DNA from: an uncultured Porphyromonadaceae bacterium
GTDB lineage: Bacteria > Bacteroidota > Bacteroidia > Bacteroidales > Muribaculaceae
Reading direction: 5' to 3'
Length of the DNA: 45,034 nucleotides
NCBI GenBank assembly: GCA_900541835.1
Contig: UQLL01000021.1
Coordinates: 1-45,034 of the forward strand
Notes under the pieces: model-generated
The model's input: the letters and a program-made list of their open reading frames with translations, nothing else
Told to the model about the DNA's origin: nothing
Databases searched by the model: none
Program-made: the position numbers and the translations under genes
Shown here: piece by piece, positions 9,105 through 18,522 of the stretch
Numbering within the stretch: the first letter of the stretch is position 1
How the letters are laid out: each line of letters starts with the position of its first letter

Positions 9105-9932
9105 TCATACCACCGCGTCCAATAGGAATCGGGCGGCGGCGTACGCTAAAACCAACGGAACTATTTCCAGACTGCAAAGGTAGTAAAAAAAGAGGAGAAT
9201 GGAGGTGGGGCCGTGCATAAAAATGCGTGCGCCCTTGAAAATGAATATGAGCTTGGCGACGAGGAATGCGCCGAGTGCGACGGGGGCGACGGTGGTGGCG
9301 ATGGAGGTGTCGGCGGCGGCCGCCAGGGCCAGGGGGAGCATGACGACGCACAGCAGGCCGGTGGCGGCGTTGTGGCCGCGCACCCACACGCGCATGGTGT
9401 CGGCGTCGGAGAATACCCACCCGGTCAGGCCGTAGGCCGCCCACAGGAACAGGCCGTAGCCGAGGGCGACGCCCATGCACGCGGCGGCGCCGGGCAGCTC
9501 CGGCCTGCCGCCGCCCAGCAGGTAGAGGTAGAGCAGCAGGCCCTCGCTCAGCAGCGTCACGGTGTTGAGCAGGAGCAGGAACGAGCTCTCGCGCACGGTG
9601 TCGTCGAAGACGTTGTGGCGGCGTCGGGTGTTTGTGATCTCCTTGCCCAGCAGGAAGATGTACTTGGCGGACTTGCGGAACTTGAGGCCGATGGCCACCA
9701 GCAGCACCAGCAGCGCGAGCAGCAGCCACGAGGCGCCCTGGCGGGTGTCGGCCTGGCGCGGCTCCGGCTTGTGGAGCGGGTCGCGGTCCAGAAAGAGCAT
9801 GGCGGCATGGGCCGAGTAGGTGCTGTCCACGACCGTGTCGGCGTGCTGCGCCGTGTCCGGCGCCTGCACGGTGTCCGAACGGACGGCGGACGGCCCGTGA
9901 ATGCTGTCGAGATGCTGTGTCGCCGTCGGCAT
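9105..9932 (-). CDS. DUF4271 integral membrane protein
   Basis: The protein has 275 residues. A charged, Thr/Asp/His-rich N-terminal segment of about 65 residues precedes several hydrophobic helices, the first near 67-82 (a Leu-rich WLLLALLVLLVAIGL stretch) and the others spread to the C-terminus. The order and the loop KYIFLLGKEITNTRRRHNVF match DUF4271, a Bacteroidetes membrane family of unknown function that commonly lies next to hemD. It starts 6 nt after the SDR gene stop, so it is probably co-transcribed with it. No catalytic motif is visible. Confidence 0.8.
   Translation of the reverse strand: MPTATQHLDSIHGPSAVRSDTVQAPDTAQHADTVVDSTYSAHAAMLFLDRDPLHKPEPRQADTRQGASWLLLALLVLLVAIGLKFRKSAKYIFLLGKEITNTRRRHNVFDDTVRESSFLLLLNTVTLLSEGLLLYLYLLGGGRPELPGAAACMGVALGYGLFLWAAYGLTGWVFSDADTMRVWVRGHNAATGLLCVVMLPLALAAAADTSIATTVAPVALGAFLVAKLIFIFKGARIFMHGPTSILLFFYYLCSLEIVPLVLAYAAARFLLDAVV
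9174..9182 (-). promoter_or_regulatory. Possible internal promoter for hemD
   Basis: On the minus strand TACCTTTGC lies inside the last codons of DUF4271, about 130 nt before the hemD start. No clear -33 box was seen, and the box could be chance coding sequence (Tyr-Leu-Cys codons). Confidence 0.3.
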
Positions 9933-9938
9933 GGGTGG

Positions 9939-10949
9939 TTACTTGAGCCAGGCGGCGGAGCGGCACCAGGCCACGGTGGCGGCCAGGCCCTCGCTCAGGG
10001 AGGTCGGGGCCGTGAAGCCGAAGTCGCGTTCGGCCGCGGAGACGTCCGCCTGCCAGTTGCGCTGCCGCATGATGTTGTACTTGTCGGTGTTGAGGGTGGA
10101 GGGCTTGCCGCGCGCCGCCCCGATCTTCTCGGCGATGGCCGACACCGCCTTCACGCCCCACAGCGGCACGGTGATGTTGAGGTAGTGTCTCTTGCCCAGG
10201 GCCCGTGCGGCCAGGCGGCGGTACTCGCGCTGCGTGTAGGAGCGCTTCTCGCTGAGCAGGTAGGTGTTGCCGACGGGTGCCTTCTCCAGGGCGTCGAGGG
10301 CGGCCAGGGCCAGGTCGGGTCCGTAGATGAACGTCAGCAGCTGCTTCTTATATCCGGCCCCGAGGTTGAAGCCGCGCTGCAGGCTTTCGAGCATGAGGTA
10401 GTAGTCGTGGTCCCGGGGTCCGTAGATGCCGGTGGGGCGGAAGATGATGTACGGCAGCCCGCTCATGGTCAGCTCCATCTCGGCCTTGAGCTTGGAGGCG
10501 CCGTAGCGGGTGTCGGGGATGGCCGGCGAGGTCTCGGTGAAGGGGGTGTAGCCCTTCTCGTCGCCCTTGCCGAGCACCGACAGCGAGCTCATGTAGAGGA
10601 ACTTGCGGGGCACGGCCCCGGCTTGCCTGAGGGCGTCGAGGAAGGTGCGCAGGTACTGGTAGTTGACGCGGTTGAAGTCCTCGAAGCGGAGGGCCTTGGT
10701 GGCCCCCAGGTTGTATATGATGTAGTCCCAGCCGCCGTCGGGCATCTCGGCGCGGAGTGTCTCGGCCAGCGAGGCTGGGTCCGAGAAGTCGAAGACGGCG
10801 AAGTGCAGGCGCGCGTCGGTGAGGTATCGGCGGGACGTCGACTGGCGGACGCCGGCCCATACGTCGAGTCCGCGTCCGAGGGCCGCCTCGGCGAAGTGGC
10901 TTCCCATGAAGCCGCCGGCGCCTACTATCAGCAGTTTCTTTCCTTCCAT
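9939..10949 (-). CDS. NAD(P)-dependent epimerase/dehydratase (extended SDR)
   Basis: The protein has 336 residues from the chosen start. The Rossmann motif LLIVGAGGFMGSHFAE (GxxGxxG) opens the protein. NLGATKALRFEDFNRVN, LYMSSLSVLG (active-site Ser) and YGASKLKAE (catalytic YxxxK) follow in extended SDR order. The likely substrate is a sugar nucleotide or sterol-like alcohol, but it cannot be told from sequence. AGGAAG sits 7 nt before the ATG at 10949. An ATG at 10967 overlapping the deacetylase stop as ATGA is an alternative start that would add six residues. Its position among polysaccharide deacetylase and DUF2723 genes suggests an envelope sugar role. Confidence 0.8.
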   Translation of the reverse strand: MEGKKLLIVGAGGFMGSHFAEAALGRGLDVWAGVRQSTSRRYLTDARLHFAVFDFSDPASLAETLRAEMPDGGWDYIIYNLGATKALRFEDFNRVNYQYLRTFLDALRQAGAVPRKFLYMSSLSVLGKGDEKGYTPFTETSPAIPDTRYGASKLKAEMELTMSGLPYIIFRPTGIYGPRDHDYYLMLESLQRGFNLGAGYKKQLLTFIYGPDLALAALDALEKAPVGNTYLLSEKRSYTQREYRRLAARALGKRHYLNITVPLWGVKAVSAIAEKIGAARGKPSTLNTDKYNIMRQRNWQADVSAAERDFGFTAPTSLSEGLAATVAWCRSAAWLK

Positions 10950-10963
10950 GGCAATCTTCCTGG

Positions 10964-11656
10964 TCATTTGCAATTATGCCGTTCGTCAATTGAGGGTATG
11001 CAGTCCTTGTGTCGGTTGGGGCGTATGACGTCGTAGTCGAGTACGCCGAAGGCGTAGCCGTGGGCGAGGAGCCACTCCAGTGCCCGGGGGAGGGCGTCGA
11101 GCACGCGGGGGGCGGCCTTGAGGGAGTCGTGGAAGACGATGACGGCGCCGGGGCGGGCGTAGCGGCGGACGTTGGCCACGACCTGGTCGGCGGTCAGGCG
11201 CCGGGAGTAGTCGCGGGTGACGAGGTCGTACATCACGGGCTTGAACATGCGGCACATGGCGCGTGCCTGGCGGGGGCGCATCCAGCCGTGCGGGGGGCGG
11301 AAGAGGTGGCTGCCGATGAGCTCGTGGGCCTCCATGATGTCGCGCAGGTAGCGCTTGGTGGTGACGTGGCTCCCCTGCAGGTGGTGCATGGTGTGGTTGC
11401 CGACGCCGTGGCCGCGGCGGCGCACCTCGGCGAGCAGCTCGGGGTGGCGCCGCACGTTGTCGCCGACCATGAAGAAGGTGGCGCGGGCGCCGAAGCGGTC
11501 GAGGATGTCGAGCACACGGGGCGTCACCTCCGGCACGGGGCCGTCGTCGAAGGTGAGGTATACCTCCCGCCGCATACGGCGTTTTCCCGCCGGCACCCGG
11601 AACAGGGCCGACGGGAAAAGGAGGCGGAACAGTCGCGGCGGACGCTCTATCAGCAT
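10964..11656 (-). CDS. Polysaccharide deacetylase (NodB domain)
   Basis: The 230-residue protein carries all the NodB carbohydrate esterase family 4 motifs: YLTFDDGPVPE near 30 (catalytic and metal Asp), GNHTMHH near 87 (metal His pair), FRPPHGWMRP near 117, and IVFHDS near 195. CE4 enzymes remove N- or O-acetyl groups from peptidoglycan, chitin-like or other polysaccharides using a divalent metal. A basic N-terminal stretch is present but no clear signal peptide or membrane anchor, which leaves the location open. It lies 13 nt after the DUF2723 gene and touches the SDR gene downstream, so it is part of the same operon. Confidence 0.85.
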   Translation of the reverse strand: MLIERPPRLFRLLFPSALFRVPAGKRRMRREVYLTFDDGPVPEVTPRVLDILDRFGARATFFMVGDNVRRHPELLAEVRRRGHGVGNHTMHHLQGSHVTTKRYLRDIMEAHELIGSHLFRPPHGWMRPRQARAMCRMFKPVMYDLVTRDYSRRLTADQVVANVRRYARPGAVIVFHDSLKAAPRVLDALPRALEWLLAHGYAFGVLDYDVIRPNRHKDCIPSIDERHNCK

Positions 11657-11669
11657 CGACGGTTATCGA

Positions 11670-14600
11670 TTAGAGGCCGTGCGACTTGCGGTATGTCTCG
11701 TAGAGGCGCTTCTGGCGCTCCAGGTCGAGCCTTTTCACCGACGGGGCGTTCTGAACGTCCTCGGCGGTGGCGCCGACCTGGGAGGGGTCTTCTATGAGGG
11801 TGTAGAAGATGGTGTCGAGCTGTCGGGTCTCCAGGGGCTGGCGGGCGTACTCGGCGGGCGACATGTCCTTGAGGCCGACGATGCGGCGGGCGTTCATCTC
11901 CACCTGCATGGCGCCCTCGCTCAGGTCGGGGTTCTCGAGGCTGGCGCGCACCTGGTCGTACTTGGCCCGGAGGGTCTTCTCGTCGAGGCCCTGGAGCACG
12001 GGGTTGGCGGCTTTCAGCCGGGCGTAGTCGCCGCCCATGCGCTGGTAGGCCTCGACCATGCCCCAGTAGCGCAGCGGCGACTGGTCGGTCTCGATGCTGA
12101 TGGCGGTGCCGGGGAATGCGATGTGGATGTTCTGCTCGTAGCGCACGTAGGCGCCGTAGAGGAGCACCTGGCGCTCCATGAGGTCGCGGCCGGTGGCGCG
12201 GAGCTTGTCGTTGCCGGTGGCCTGGCCCAGGTCGTAGTAGAGGTTGGCGATGTCGGGGCCGAGCTGGATGCCGTAGGGGCGTATGGAGGCGGGCTGCTTC
12301 TCCGTGATGAGCCTGAGCAGGTCGGCGGCCTGGGCGTAGAGCTTGTCGGCGCGGGCCTTGTCGCCGGACTCGGTGGCCTGCTGGCCCTCGCGGTAGTACT
12401 GCTTGGCGCCGAGGAGCATGTAGGTGCGCATGGTGGTGAGCATGCGGCCGGCCGTCTCGTCGTAGTAGGGCTTGCGGCCCTGCGTGTCGGCACCGCCCCA
12501 CAGGAATCTTTTCGCGTTCTGGTAGAACTTGTCCGAACGGACGGAGGGGCCGGAGTTGCGCCAGGGCACGAGCTGGAGCGCCAGGCCGGTGGAGGCCTGG
12601 TACGGGTCGAGGCCCATGTAGTAGTCGTTGCCGACGGTGGCGCACCAGTAGATGGGGCGTGTCCAGCCCGTGGCGGCGTTGGTGGCGATGATGTCGAGCA
12701 TCAGGATGTCGCTCTGCAGCAGCGCGCCGCGGCCGCGGTAGCTGGGGCTGGCGGTGAGGTCTATCTCGATGCGGTCCACGAGGCGGGCGGTGTCATTGGC
12801 GGCCACGTAGCCCTGCCTGACCATGGCGGCCTTGTCGACGGGGATGTAGACGACGGAGGTGGGGATGACGGGATAGCCGTACTCGGCTCGCTTGTTGCCG
12901 GAGTAGGCTGCCTTGAGGGCCTCGCGAAGCTCCATGGGGGTCTTGTTGTCGGGGTCGACGAGCAGGATGGAGAGGTTGTCGTACGCCACGTCGGCCTGGG
13001 TGGCGGTCAGGGGCACGGGGGCCGACTCGTAGGCCTGCATGTAGAGCTGGTTGGCGTACCAGTCCGACGACAGGTAGGAGAGGTTGATGATGCGCACGTC
13101 GGGGCGCACGCCCTCGACCTCCTGGGCGTACCAGAGCGGGAAGGTGTCGTTGTCGCCGTTGCAGAAGATGATGGCGTTGGGCTCGGTGCTCTCCAGGTAG
13201 TTGACGGCATAGTCGCGGGCGGCGTAGCGGCCGGAGCGGTCGTGGTCGTCCCAGGTCTGGGAGACCATCTGCAGGGGCACGCAGATGCCCAGCAGGCAGG
13301 CCGCTACGGCGCTCCAGAGCGACAGGGCCTTGGGTGCGGCCTGGGAGTTGAGGGCCGAGAGCTGGGAATTGTCGGTCGAGGCCTTGTCCCGGCCCTTCTG
13401 CGCGTCGCCGTCATTCACGGCCTTGCGGGAGGCGGCCCGGAGCATCAGGCGCCACAGTGCTGCCACTCCCATGCCGATCCATATGGCGTAGGCGTAGAAG
13501 GAGCCGGCGTAGGCGTAGTCGCGCTCGCGAGGCTGGTAGGGGGGCTGGTTGAGGTAGAGTATGATGGCCACGCCAGTCATGAAGAACAGGAAGAAGACCA
13601 CCCAGAACTGCTCTACGCCGCGCTTGCCCGAGAATGCCTGCCACAGCAGGCCGACGAGGCCCAGGATGAGCGGGAGCATGTAGAAGACGTTGTGGCCGGG
13701 GTTGTCCTTGCCCAGTTCGTCGGGCAGCAGCGACTGGTCGCCCAGGCGGGCGTTGTCCAGGGCCGGGATGCCGGAGATCCAGTTGCCGGCGTCGAGCTCG
13801 CCGCCCATGTTCATGATGTCGTTCTGGCGGCCGGCGAAGTTCCACAGGAAGTAGCGCATGTACATGTGGTTGAACTGGTAGCGCAGGAAGTACTCCCAGT
13901 TGTTGTACTGCGTGGGCTTGAAGACGGTCCTGGCGGGGTATGAGTACACGTTGTCGCCCACTGGCACGGGCTCGCTGTTGACGTCGAGCTCGGGCACCTG
14001 GGCGCCCCCCTGGTCGATGGCGTTGACCGTCACCATGTTGTCATAGTCCTGCTTGGCCTCGGTGATGGAGGGGGCCCATACCTCGTAGCCGCGCTGGTGG
14101 GCGGGCACGGAGGAGTACAGGCGCGGGAAGAGCATGTCGAGCTCGGGGTTGTATACCGGCTCGGGGGTGCGCGTCTTGACCACGTATCCGTGTCCGCGCT
14201 CGGCCAGCTTCATGTTCTCGGCCCTCTGGCCCTCGTCGAGCGAGGCGGCCACCGGCGCCGGCGCGCCCGGCACGGCCTTGCCGTACTGGTTCTTGCCGTA
14301 CTCCATGTGCGTGGAGTACTGCGGGCGCATGACGGTGGCGCCCCCCATCTGGTACTGCTGTGTGCCGTTGTCGATCTTCTGCGGCTCGGAGTTGAAGGTC
14401 TGGCCGTAGAGCAGCGGGGTGTCGCCGTACTGCTCGCGGTTGAGGTAGCTTGCCAGGTCGAAGACGTTGTCGGGGGAGTTCTGGTTCATCGGCGTGTCGG
14501 CGGCCGAGCGGATCAGGATCAGCGCGTAGGAGGAGTAGCCCACGAAGATGACGGCGATGCTCCATGCGATGACGGTGAGCACGCGCACCGGCAGGCCGCG

Positions 14601-15599
14601 GCGGAAGACGGTGTACATCACCGCCGCCAGGGCGGCGAGCAGCAGCAGCCATACCCAGCCGCTGGAGGTGAAGCAGAGCATGCCCGAGAAGGCCACCGTG
14701 AGGATGAACGAGATGCGGATGCCGTTGGCCGACTTCTGCCGGTACAGCTCATGCAGGCACCAGATGAAGACGCACACCGTGACGGCGGCGTATATCAGCA
14801 CGCCCACGTTGTAGCCCATGCCGCAGGTGTTGACGCAGAAGAGCTCGAAGACCTGCGCCACCTTGATGAAGCCCGGCACCAGGCCGTAGAGCACCAGCAC
14901 GATGACGCCGAACGACACTGCCAGGGTGGCAAGCGACTTCCACACGTTCATGCCAGGGAACTTGCGGTAGGCGAACACCAGGGCGATGGCCGGGATGCAG
15001 AGCAGGTTGAGCAGGTGCACGGCCACGCTCACGCCTATTATGTATGCGATGAGGATCAGGTAGGCGTCGGAATGCGGCTGCCCGGCGCGGTTCTCCCACT
15101 TGAGGATGAGCCAGAAGACCAGGGCGGTGCAGAACGACGAGAAGGCGTACACCTCGGCCTCGACGGCGGAGAACCAGAACGTGTCGGACCAGGCGTAGGC
15201 CAGGGCGCCGACCACGCCGGAGCCCATGATGGCCAGCATGCGGGGCAGGCCGATTTCGCCCTTGTTGTCGTCGCGCACCAGCAGGCGGCGCGTCAGGTGC
15301 GTGACGGTCCAGAACAGCAGCAGGATGGTGAGGGCCGACAGCAGGCCGCTCATGGCGTTGACGCACAGCGAGATCGTCTGCGGAGACGACGCGAAGTTGG
15401 CGAAGAAGCGGGCCGTGAGCATGAAGATGGGGTTGCCCGGCGGGTGGCCCACTTCCAGCTTGTCGGCCTGGATTAGAAACTCGCCGCAGTCCCAGTAGGA
15501 CGCGGTCGGCTCGAGGGTGAGCCAGTATGTGGCCAGCGCGATTACGAACACCACCCATCCGGTGATATTGTTGACCAGGTTATACTTTTTCGTGATCAT
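11670..15599 (-). CDS. DUF2723 multi-membrane protein, GT-C glycosyltransferase-like
   Basis: The protein has 1309 residues from MITKKYN. Many transmembrane helices fill residues 10-430, and another group lies near 630-790. The signature LTLEPTASYWDCGEF follows the first helix, with the Asp at the place of the GT-C catalytic acid, then HPPGNPIFML. A long soluble C-terminal half has tetratricopeptide-like helices. DUF2723 is widespread in Bacteroidetes and is related to TMEM260, a eukaryotic O-mannosyltransferase; a role in protein or glycan O-glycosylation is inferred. An in-frame ATG 93 bp upstream was rejected because family members begin at the hydrophobic helix. A promoter lies about 100 bp upstream. 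Confidence 0.85.
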   Translation of the reverse strand: MITKKYNLVNNITGWVVFVIALATYWLTLEPTASYWDCGEFLIQADKLEVGHPPGNPIFMLTARFFANFASSPQTISLCVNAMSGLLSALTILLLFWTVTHLTRRLLVRDDNKGEIGLPRMLAIMGSGVVGALAYAWSDTFWFSAVEAEVYAFSSFCTALVFWLILKWENRAGQPHSDAYLILIAYIIGVSVAVHLLNLLCIPAIALVFAYRKFPGMNVWKSLATLAVSFGVIVLVLYGLVPGFIKVAQVFELFCVNTCGMGYNVGVLIYAAVTVCVFIWCLHELYRQKSANGIRISFILTVAFSGMLCFTSSGWVWLLLLAALAAVMYTVFRRGLPVRVLTVIAWSIAVIFVGYSSYALILIRSAADTPMNQNSPDNVFDLASYLNREQYGDTPLLYGQTFNSEPQKIDNGTQQYQMGGATVMRPQYSTHMEYGKNQYGKAVPGAPAPVAASLDEGQRAENMKLAERGHGYVVKTRTPEPVYNPELDMLFPRLYSSVPAHQRGYEVWAPSITEAKQDYDNMVTVNAIDQGGAQVPELDVNSEPVPVGDNVYSYPARTVFKPTQYNNWEYFLRYQFNHMYMRYFLWNFAGRQNDIMNMGGELDAGNWISGIPALDNARLGDQSLLPDELGKDNPGHNVFYMLPLILGLVGLLWQAFSGKRGVEQFWVVFFLFFMTGVAIILYLNQPPYQPRERDYAYAGSFYAYAIWIGMGVAALWRLMLRAASRKAVNDGDAQKGRDKASTDNSQLSALNSQAAPKALSLWSAVAACLLGICVPLQMVSQTWDDHDRSGRYAARDYAVNYLESTEPNAIIFCNGDNDTFPLWYAQEVEGVRPDVRIINLSYLSSDWYANQLYMQAYESAPVPLTATQADVAYDNLSILLVDPDNKTPMELREALKAAYSGNKRAEYGYPVIPTSVVYIPVDKAAMVRQGYVAANDTARLVDRIEIDLTASPSYRGRGALLQSDILMLDIIATNAATGWTRPIYWCATVGNDYYMGLDPYQASTGLALQLVPWRNSGPSVRSDKFYQNAKRFLWGGADTQGRKPYYDETAGRMLTTMRTYMLLGAKQYYREGQQATESGDKARADKLYAQAADLLRLITEKQPASIRPYGIQLGPDIANLYYDLGQATGNDKLRATGRDLMERQVLLYGAYVRYEQNIHIAFPGTAISIETDQSPLRYWGMVEAYQRMGGDYARLKAANPVLQGLDEKTLRAKYDQVRASLENPDLSEGAMQVEMNARRIVGLKDMSPAEYARQPLETRQLDTIFYTLIEDPSQVGATAEDVQNAPSVKRLDLERQKRLYETYRKSHGL

Positions 15600-15695
15600 A
15601 CGATGTAGGTTGCGTACATTTTGCCGGGGAGGCGAGTCCGCGTAGCCGTGCGTCCGGCTGGACGGCGCGTACGGGCACACCACTCCAATCAATCG

Positions 15696-15704
15696 GCAAA
15701 GTTA
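15696..15704 (-). promoter_or_regulatory. Promoter of the DUF2723 operon
   Basis: On the minus strand TAACTTTGC lies 96 bp before the ATG at 15599. The leader contains a short CGTCC/GGACG stem near 15651-15664. No confident -33 box was seen. Confidence 0.6.
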
Positions 15705-15797
15705 CACCATTTTCCCGAAAGCGTCAAGCCCACACCCCCTAAAGTGTCTTAAAACGCATAGTCGGACGCGTCAGGCAGATTGAATTGTGCCGGCGGG

Positions 15798-16571
15798 TCA
15801 CAGGTTGGCGAGCCAGGCGGGCCACCGGTCGCGCGGGGCGGTGCGCTCCACGGTGACGGGGACGACGGTGGTGTAGCCGTGGTCGAGGCACCACTGGTCG
15901 GTGTCGGCGCACTCGGGCTCGGAGTTGAGGAACTCTCCTGCGAGCCAGTAGAAGGGCTGGCCGTAGGGGTTCTCGTAGCGGCGGTACTCGTCGCTCCAGC
16001 GGCAGCGGCAGGCGCGCGTCACTCGCATCCCCTTGGGCTCGATGCCGGCGGGGATGTTGACGTTCAGGCATATGTCCCGTGGCAGGCCGTGCTCGAGCAC
16101 CCGGCGTGTCAGGTCCTCCACGTACGGGCGGCAGTATGTGAAGTCGGCGTCGGGGCTGTGGTCGGTCAGGGAGAAGCCGATGGCGGGCAGGCCGTCCTGG
16201 CACCCTTCCATGACGGCGCCCATGGTGCCGGAGTAGAGGACGTTGATGGAGGCGTTGGAGCCGTGGTTGATGCCTGCCAGGACGAGGTCGGGGCGCCGGG
16301 GCAGCAGGTTGAGCAGTGACATTTTCACGCAGTCGACGGGGGTGCCCCGGACGGCGAACATGGGCACGCCGTCGAGGTCGGGCTGGCGGCGCACCAGCAG
16401 GGGCTCGTTGATGGTCATGGCCATGGACTGGCCGGAGTGCTGCAGGGCGGGGCACACGCACCAGACTTCGCCCAGGGGCTTTACGTATTCAATGAGGGCC
16501 TCGAGGCCCTGGGAGCCGTAGCCGTCGTCGTTGGTGATCAGTATCAGTGGTCTCATGGTTGGTTTTGTCAT
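15798..16571 (-). CDS. surE: 5'/3'-nucleotidase SurE
   Basis: SurE dephosphorylates nucleoside monophosphates in the cytoplasm. The 257-residue protein has LILITNDDGYGSQG (metal-binding Asp pair) at the start, PALQHSGQSMAMT near 43, FAVRGTPVDCVKM near 72, and LAGINHGSNASINVLYSGT near 95 (metal Asn), all diagnostic. The annotated ATG overlaps the upstream glycosyltransferase stop as ATGA. An internal ATG five codons later (16556) is an alternative. It ends the four-gene run mtaB, acyltransferase, GT2, surE. Confidence 0.93.
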   Translation of the reverse strand: MTKPTMRPLILITNDDGYGSQGLEALIEYVKPLGEVWCVCPALQHSGQSMAMTINEPLLVRRQPDLDGVPMFAVRGTPVDCVKMSLLNLLPRRPDLVLAGINHGSNASINVLYSGTMGAVMEGCQDGLPAIGFSLTDHSPDADFTYCRPYVEDLTRRVLEHGLPRDICLNVNIPAGIEPKGMRVTRACRCRWSDEYRRYENPYGQPFYWLAGEFLNSEPECADTDQWCLDHGYTTVVPVTVERTAPRDRWPAWLANL

Positions 16572-17563
16572 TTGGTCTTGCGGAGCAGGAAGCGGTCGCG
16601 GACTATGTGGCGGTCGGTTCCGGGCAGCGTCGGGAAGATGTCGGTGGCGGGGAGGTCGGTGTAGGCGCGGCGCATCCGGCGGAAGTCGCGGTGGGCGCGG
16701 AGCACGGCGGCGGCGTGGCCGAACCGGCCCTTGGCCAGGAACATGGCCCAGCTCAGGGTGTCGAGCAGGCGTCGGCGGAAGAGGAGCGGCCGGGCCTTGC
16801 GCGGAGGCAGGTTCTTGTGCAGCAGCAGCAGGTTGTTGCGGAAGTTGAGGTATGTCTTGCGTGGGTCGGAGGCGTCGAGGCTGGCTCCGCCGACATGGTA
16901 GACGGTGGCGGCGGGGACGGCGGTGACGCGGTACCCGGCGCGGCGTATGCGCAGGCAGAGGTCTATCTCCTCCATGTGGGCGAAGAATGCCTCGTCGAGT
17001 CCGCCGAGGCGCAGGTAGAGTTCCGTGCGGACCATGAGGGCGGCGCCGCTGGCCCAGGCCACGTCGCGGTCGGCGGGCAGGTCGTACTGGCCATGGTCGG
17101 CCTCCACGCAGTCGAACAGGCGCCCGTGGCAGTAGGGGTATCCGAGGGCGTCGATGAGCCCCCCGGCGGCTCCTGCGTACTCGAACTTCTCCGGCTGGCG
17201 GTGGCTGCGGATCTTGGGCTGGCAGGCGCCCACGTCGGGGTGCGCGTCCATGTACCCGAGCAGCGTTTCCGCCCAGCCGGGGGTGGTGCGGACGTCGCTG
17301 TTGAGCAGGACGGTCAGCGGATAGCCGGTCTGTTCCAGGGCGCGGTTGTAGCCGCCTGCGAAGCCGTAGTTCTCGGGCAGGCGCAGCAGGCGCACCTGCG
17401 GGTAGTTGGCGGCCAGCCAGGCGCAGCTGTCGTCCGACGAGCCGTTGTCGGCCACGATGAGGTCCACGTCCGGGCCTATGGTGGTGGCCGCCACTCCGGG
17501 GACGAACTCCTGCAGGAGCTTCAGCCCGTTCCAGTTGAGGATGATTACCGCGAGCTTTTTCAT
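16568..17563 (-). CDS. Family 2 glycosyltransferase
   Basis: The 331-residue protein starts MKKLAVIILNWNGLKLL. It has VADNGSSDDS near 39 and VLLNSDVRTTPGW near 91 (the DXD-like donor site), the pattern of GT-A inverting transferases, closest to rhamnosyltransferase-like members that decorate surface polysaccharide. A mid-region YGFAGGYNRAL precedes the acceptor part, where HMEEIDLCLR near 194 resembles the usual ED catalytic base. The start was chosen at the conserved N-terminus and overlaps the acyltransferase stop as ATGA. Sugar and acceptor are unknown. Its place beside an LpxL-like acyltransferase hints at envelope glycolipid work. Confidence 0.88.
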   Translation of the reverse strand: MKKLAVIILNWNGLKLLQEFVPGVAATTIGPDVDLIVADNGSSDDSCAWLAANYPQVRLLRLPENYGFAGGYNRALEQTGYPLTVLLNSDVRTTPGWAETLLGYMDAHPDVGACQPKIRSHRQPEKFEYAGAAGGLIDALGYPYCHGRLFDCVEADHGQYDLPADRDVAWASGAALMVRTELYLRLGGLDEAFFAHMEEIDLCLRIRRAGYRVTAVPAATVYHVGGASLDASDPRKTYLNFRNNLLLLHKNLPPRKARPLLFRRRLLDTLSWAMFLAKGRFGHAAAVLRAHRDFRRMRRAYTDLPATDIFPTLPGTDRHIVRDRFLLRKTK

Positions 17564-18522
17564 AGGTCTTTCTTTTTGAGCCGCCAGCGGTTGTGGCTCC
17601 ATAGGTAGGAGGCGGGGTCGCGGCGTATGGATTCGGTGAGCAGGCGTGCGTACTCGGCGGTGAGGAAGCCGGGGTCGCACGCGGAGGCGTCGTCGGCCAT
17701 GTGCGCCAGGCGGAGTTCGAAGCGGTCGCGGCCGGTGCGGCGCACGTCGGTGTAGTAGACGGCGGTGCGGAGTTTGCGGGCCAGGTCTTCGGTGCCGCCG
17801 ATGAACGGGGTGCGGCGCCCGAGGAAGTCCACGTCCTGCCAGCGGGTGTTGTGGCCCGGCTTCTGGTCGCTGAGGAAGCCGATGATGTATGGCTGGCGGG
17901 CGCGTCGCCAAGAGAGCATGGCGCGGCCGGTCTGGCGCATCGGCACGGAGGTGTTGAAGCGCGACCGCAGGCGGTGGAAGAAGCGGTTGAACCATAGCTG
18001 CCTGAGCGGGCGCGCCACGTGGGCGTAGACGACCTGCGTGGGTGCCGCCGGGTCCAGGGCCATCAGGGGGATGTACTCCCAGTTGCCGAAGTGGCTGGTG
18101 TACAGCGTTATGTCGCGGCCCCTGGCGAACTGGCGGCGCAGGTCGTCGAGTCCGGCGAAGGTGATGTGGCGGCTCAGGTAGGCGGGGCTGCGGTAGGCGA
18201 TGCGGACGGTCTGGAAGAAGTAGTCGGCGAGGTTGCGGTAGAAGTCTTTTTCTATGCTCCGGCGCTCCCTTTCGGTCATTTCGGGGAAGCAGTCGGCGAT
18301 GTTTCGGCGCACGATGCGGCGGCGGTAGCGGACCACGTTGCGGGCCACGAGGGCGAGGCCGTCGGCCAGGGCGCGGCTCATGAAGGGGGGCAGGAAGGCC
18401 AGCAGGCGGAGCAGCCAGCCGAGCGGGGCCAGCAGGATGCGCTGCCCGGAAGGCACCGGGGCGCAGCCGTAGGGGTCGCCGCCCACCGGCTCAAACTTGC
18501 TGTGCGAGGATGCTTTCGCCAT
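17560..18522 (-). CDS. LpxL/HtrB-like lysophospholipid acyltransferase
   Basis: The 320-residue protein has one hydrophobic N-terminal segment near 28-48, which would anchor it to the inner membrane. The HXXXXE catalytic signature is SHFGNWEY near 142, and GFLSDQKPG near 213 matches the second LpxL motif. Family members add the late acyl chains to lipid A, taking them from acyl carrier protein. The start at 18522 makes a 32-bp overlap with mtaB; a later start would remove the charged leader SSHSKFEPVGG. Next gene downstream is the GT2, overlapped by 4 bp. Confidence 0.85.
   Translation of the reverse strand: MAKASSHSKFEPVGGDPYGCAPVPSGQRILLAPLGWLLRLLAFLPPFMSRALADGLALVARNVVRYRRRIVRRNIADCFPEMTERERRSIEKDFYRNLADYFFQTVRIAYRSPAYLSRHITFAGLDDLRRQFARGRDITLYTSHFGNWEYIPLMALDPAAPTQVVYAHVARPLRQLWFNRFFHRLRSRFNTSVPMRQTGRAMLSWRRARQPYIIGFLSDQKPGHNTRWQDVDFLGRRTPFIGGTEDLARKLRTAVYYTDVRRTGRDRFELRLAHMADDASACDPGFLTAEYARLLTESIRRDPASYLWSHNRWRLKKKDL

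Noticed and set aside
11355..13943. 862-residue plus-strand frame opposite DUF2723 and deacetylase
   Set aside because: It is composed almost entirely of Gly, Val, Ala, Glu and His, typical of an antisense shadow; the opposite strand has clear families.
15645..15680. CCGTGCGTCC-like sequence in the DUF2723 leader
   Set aside because: It resembles half of a palindromic unit but lacks TGTAGGG and a matching arm, so it was not counted.
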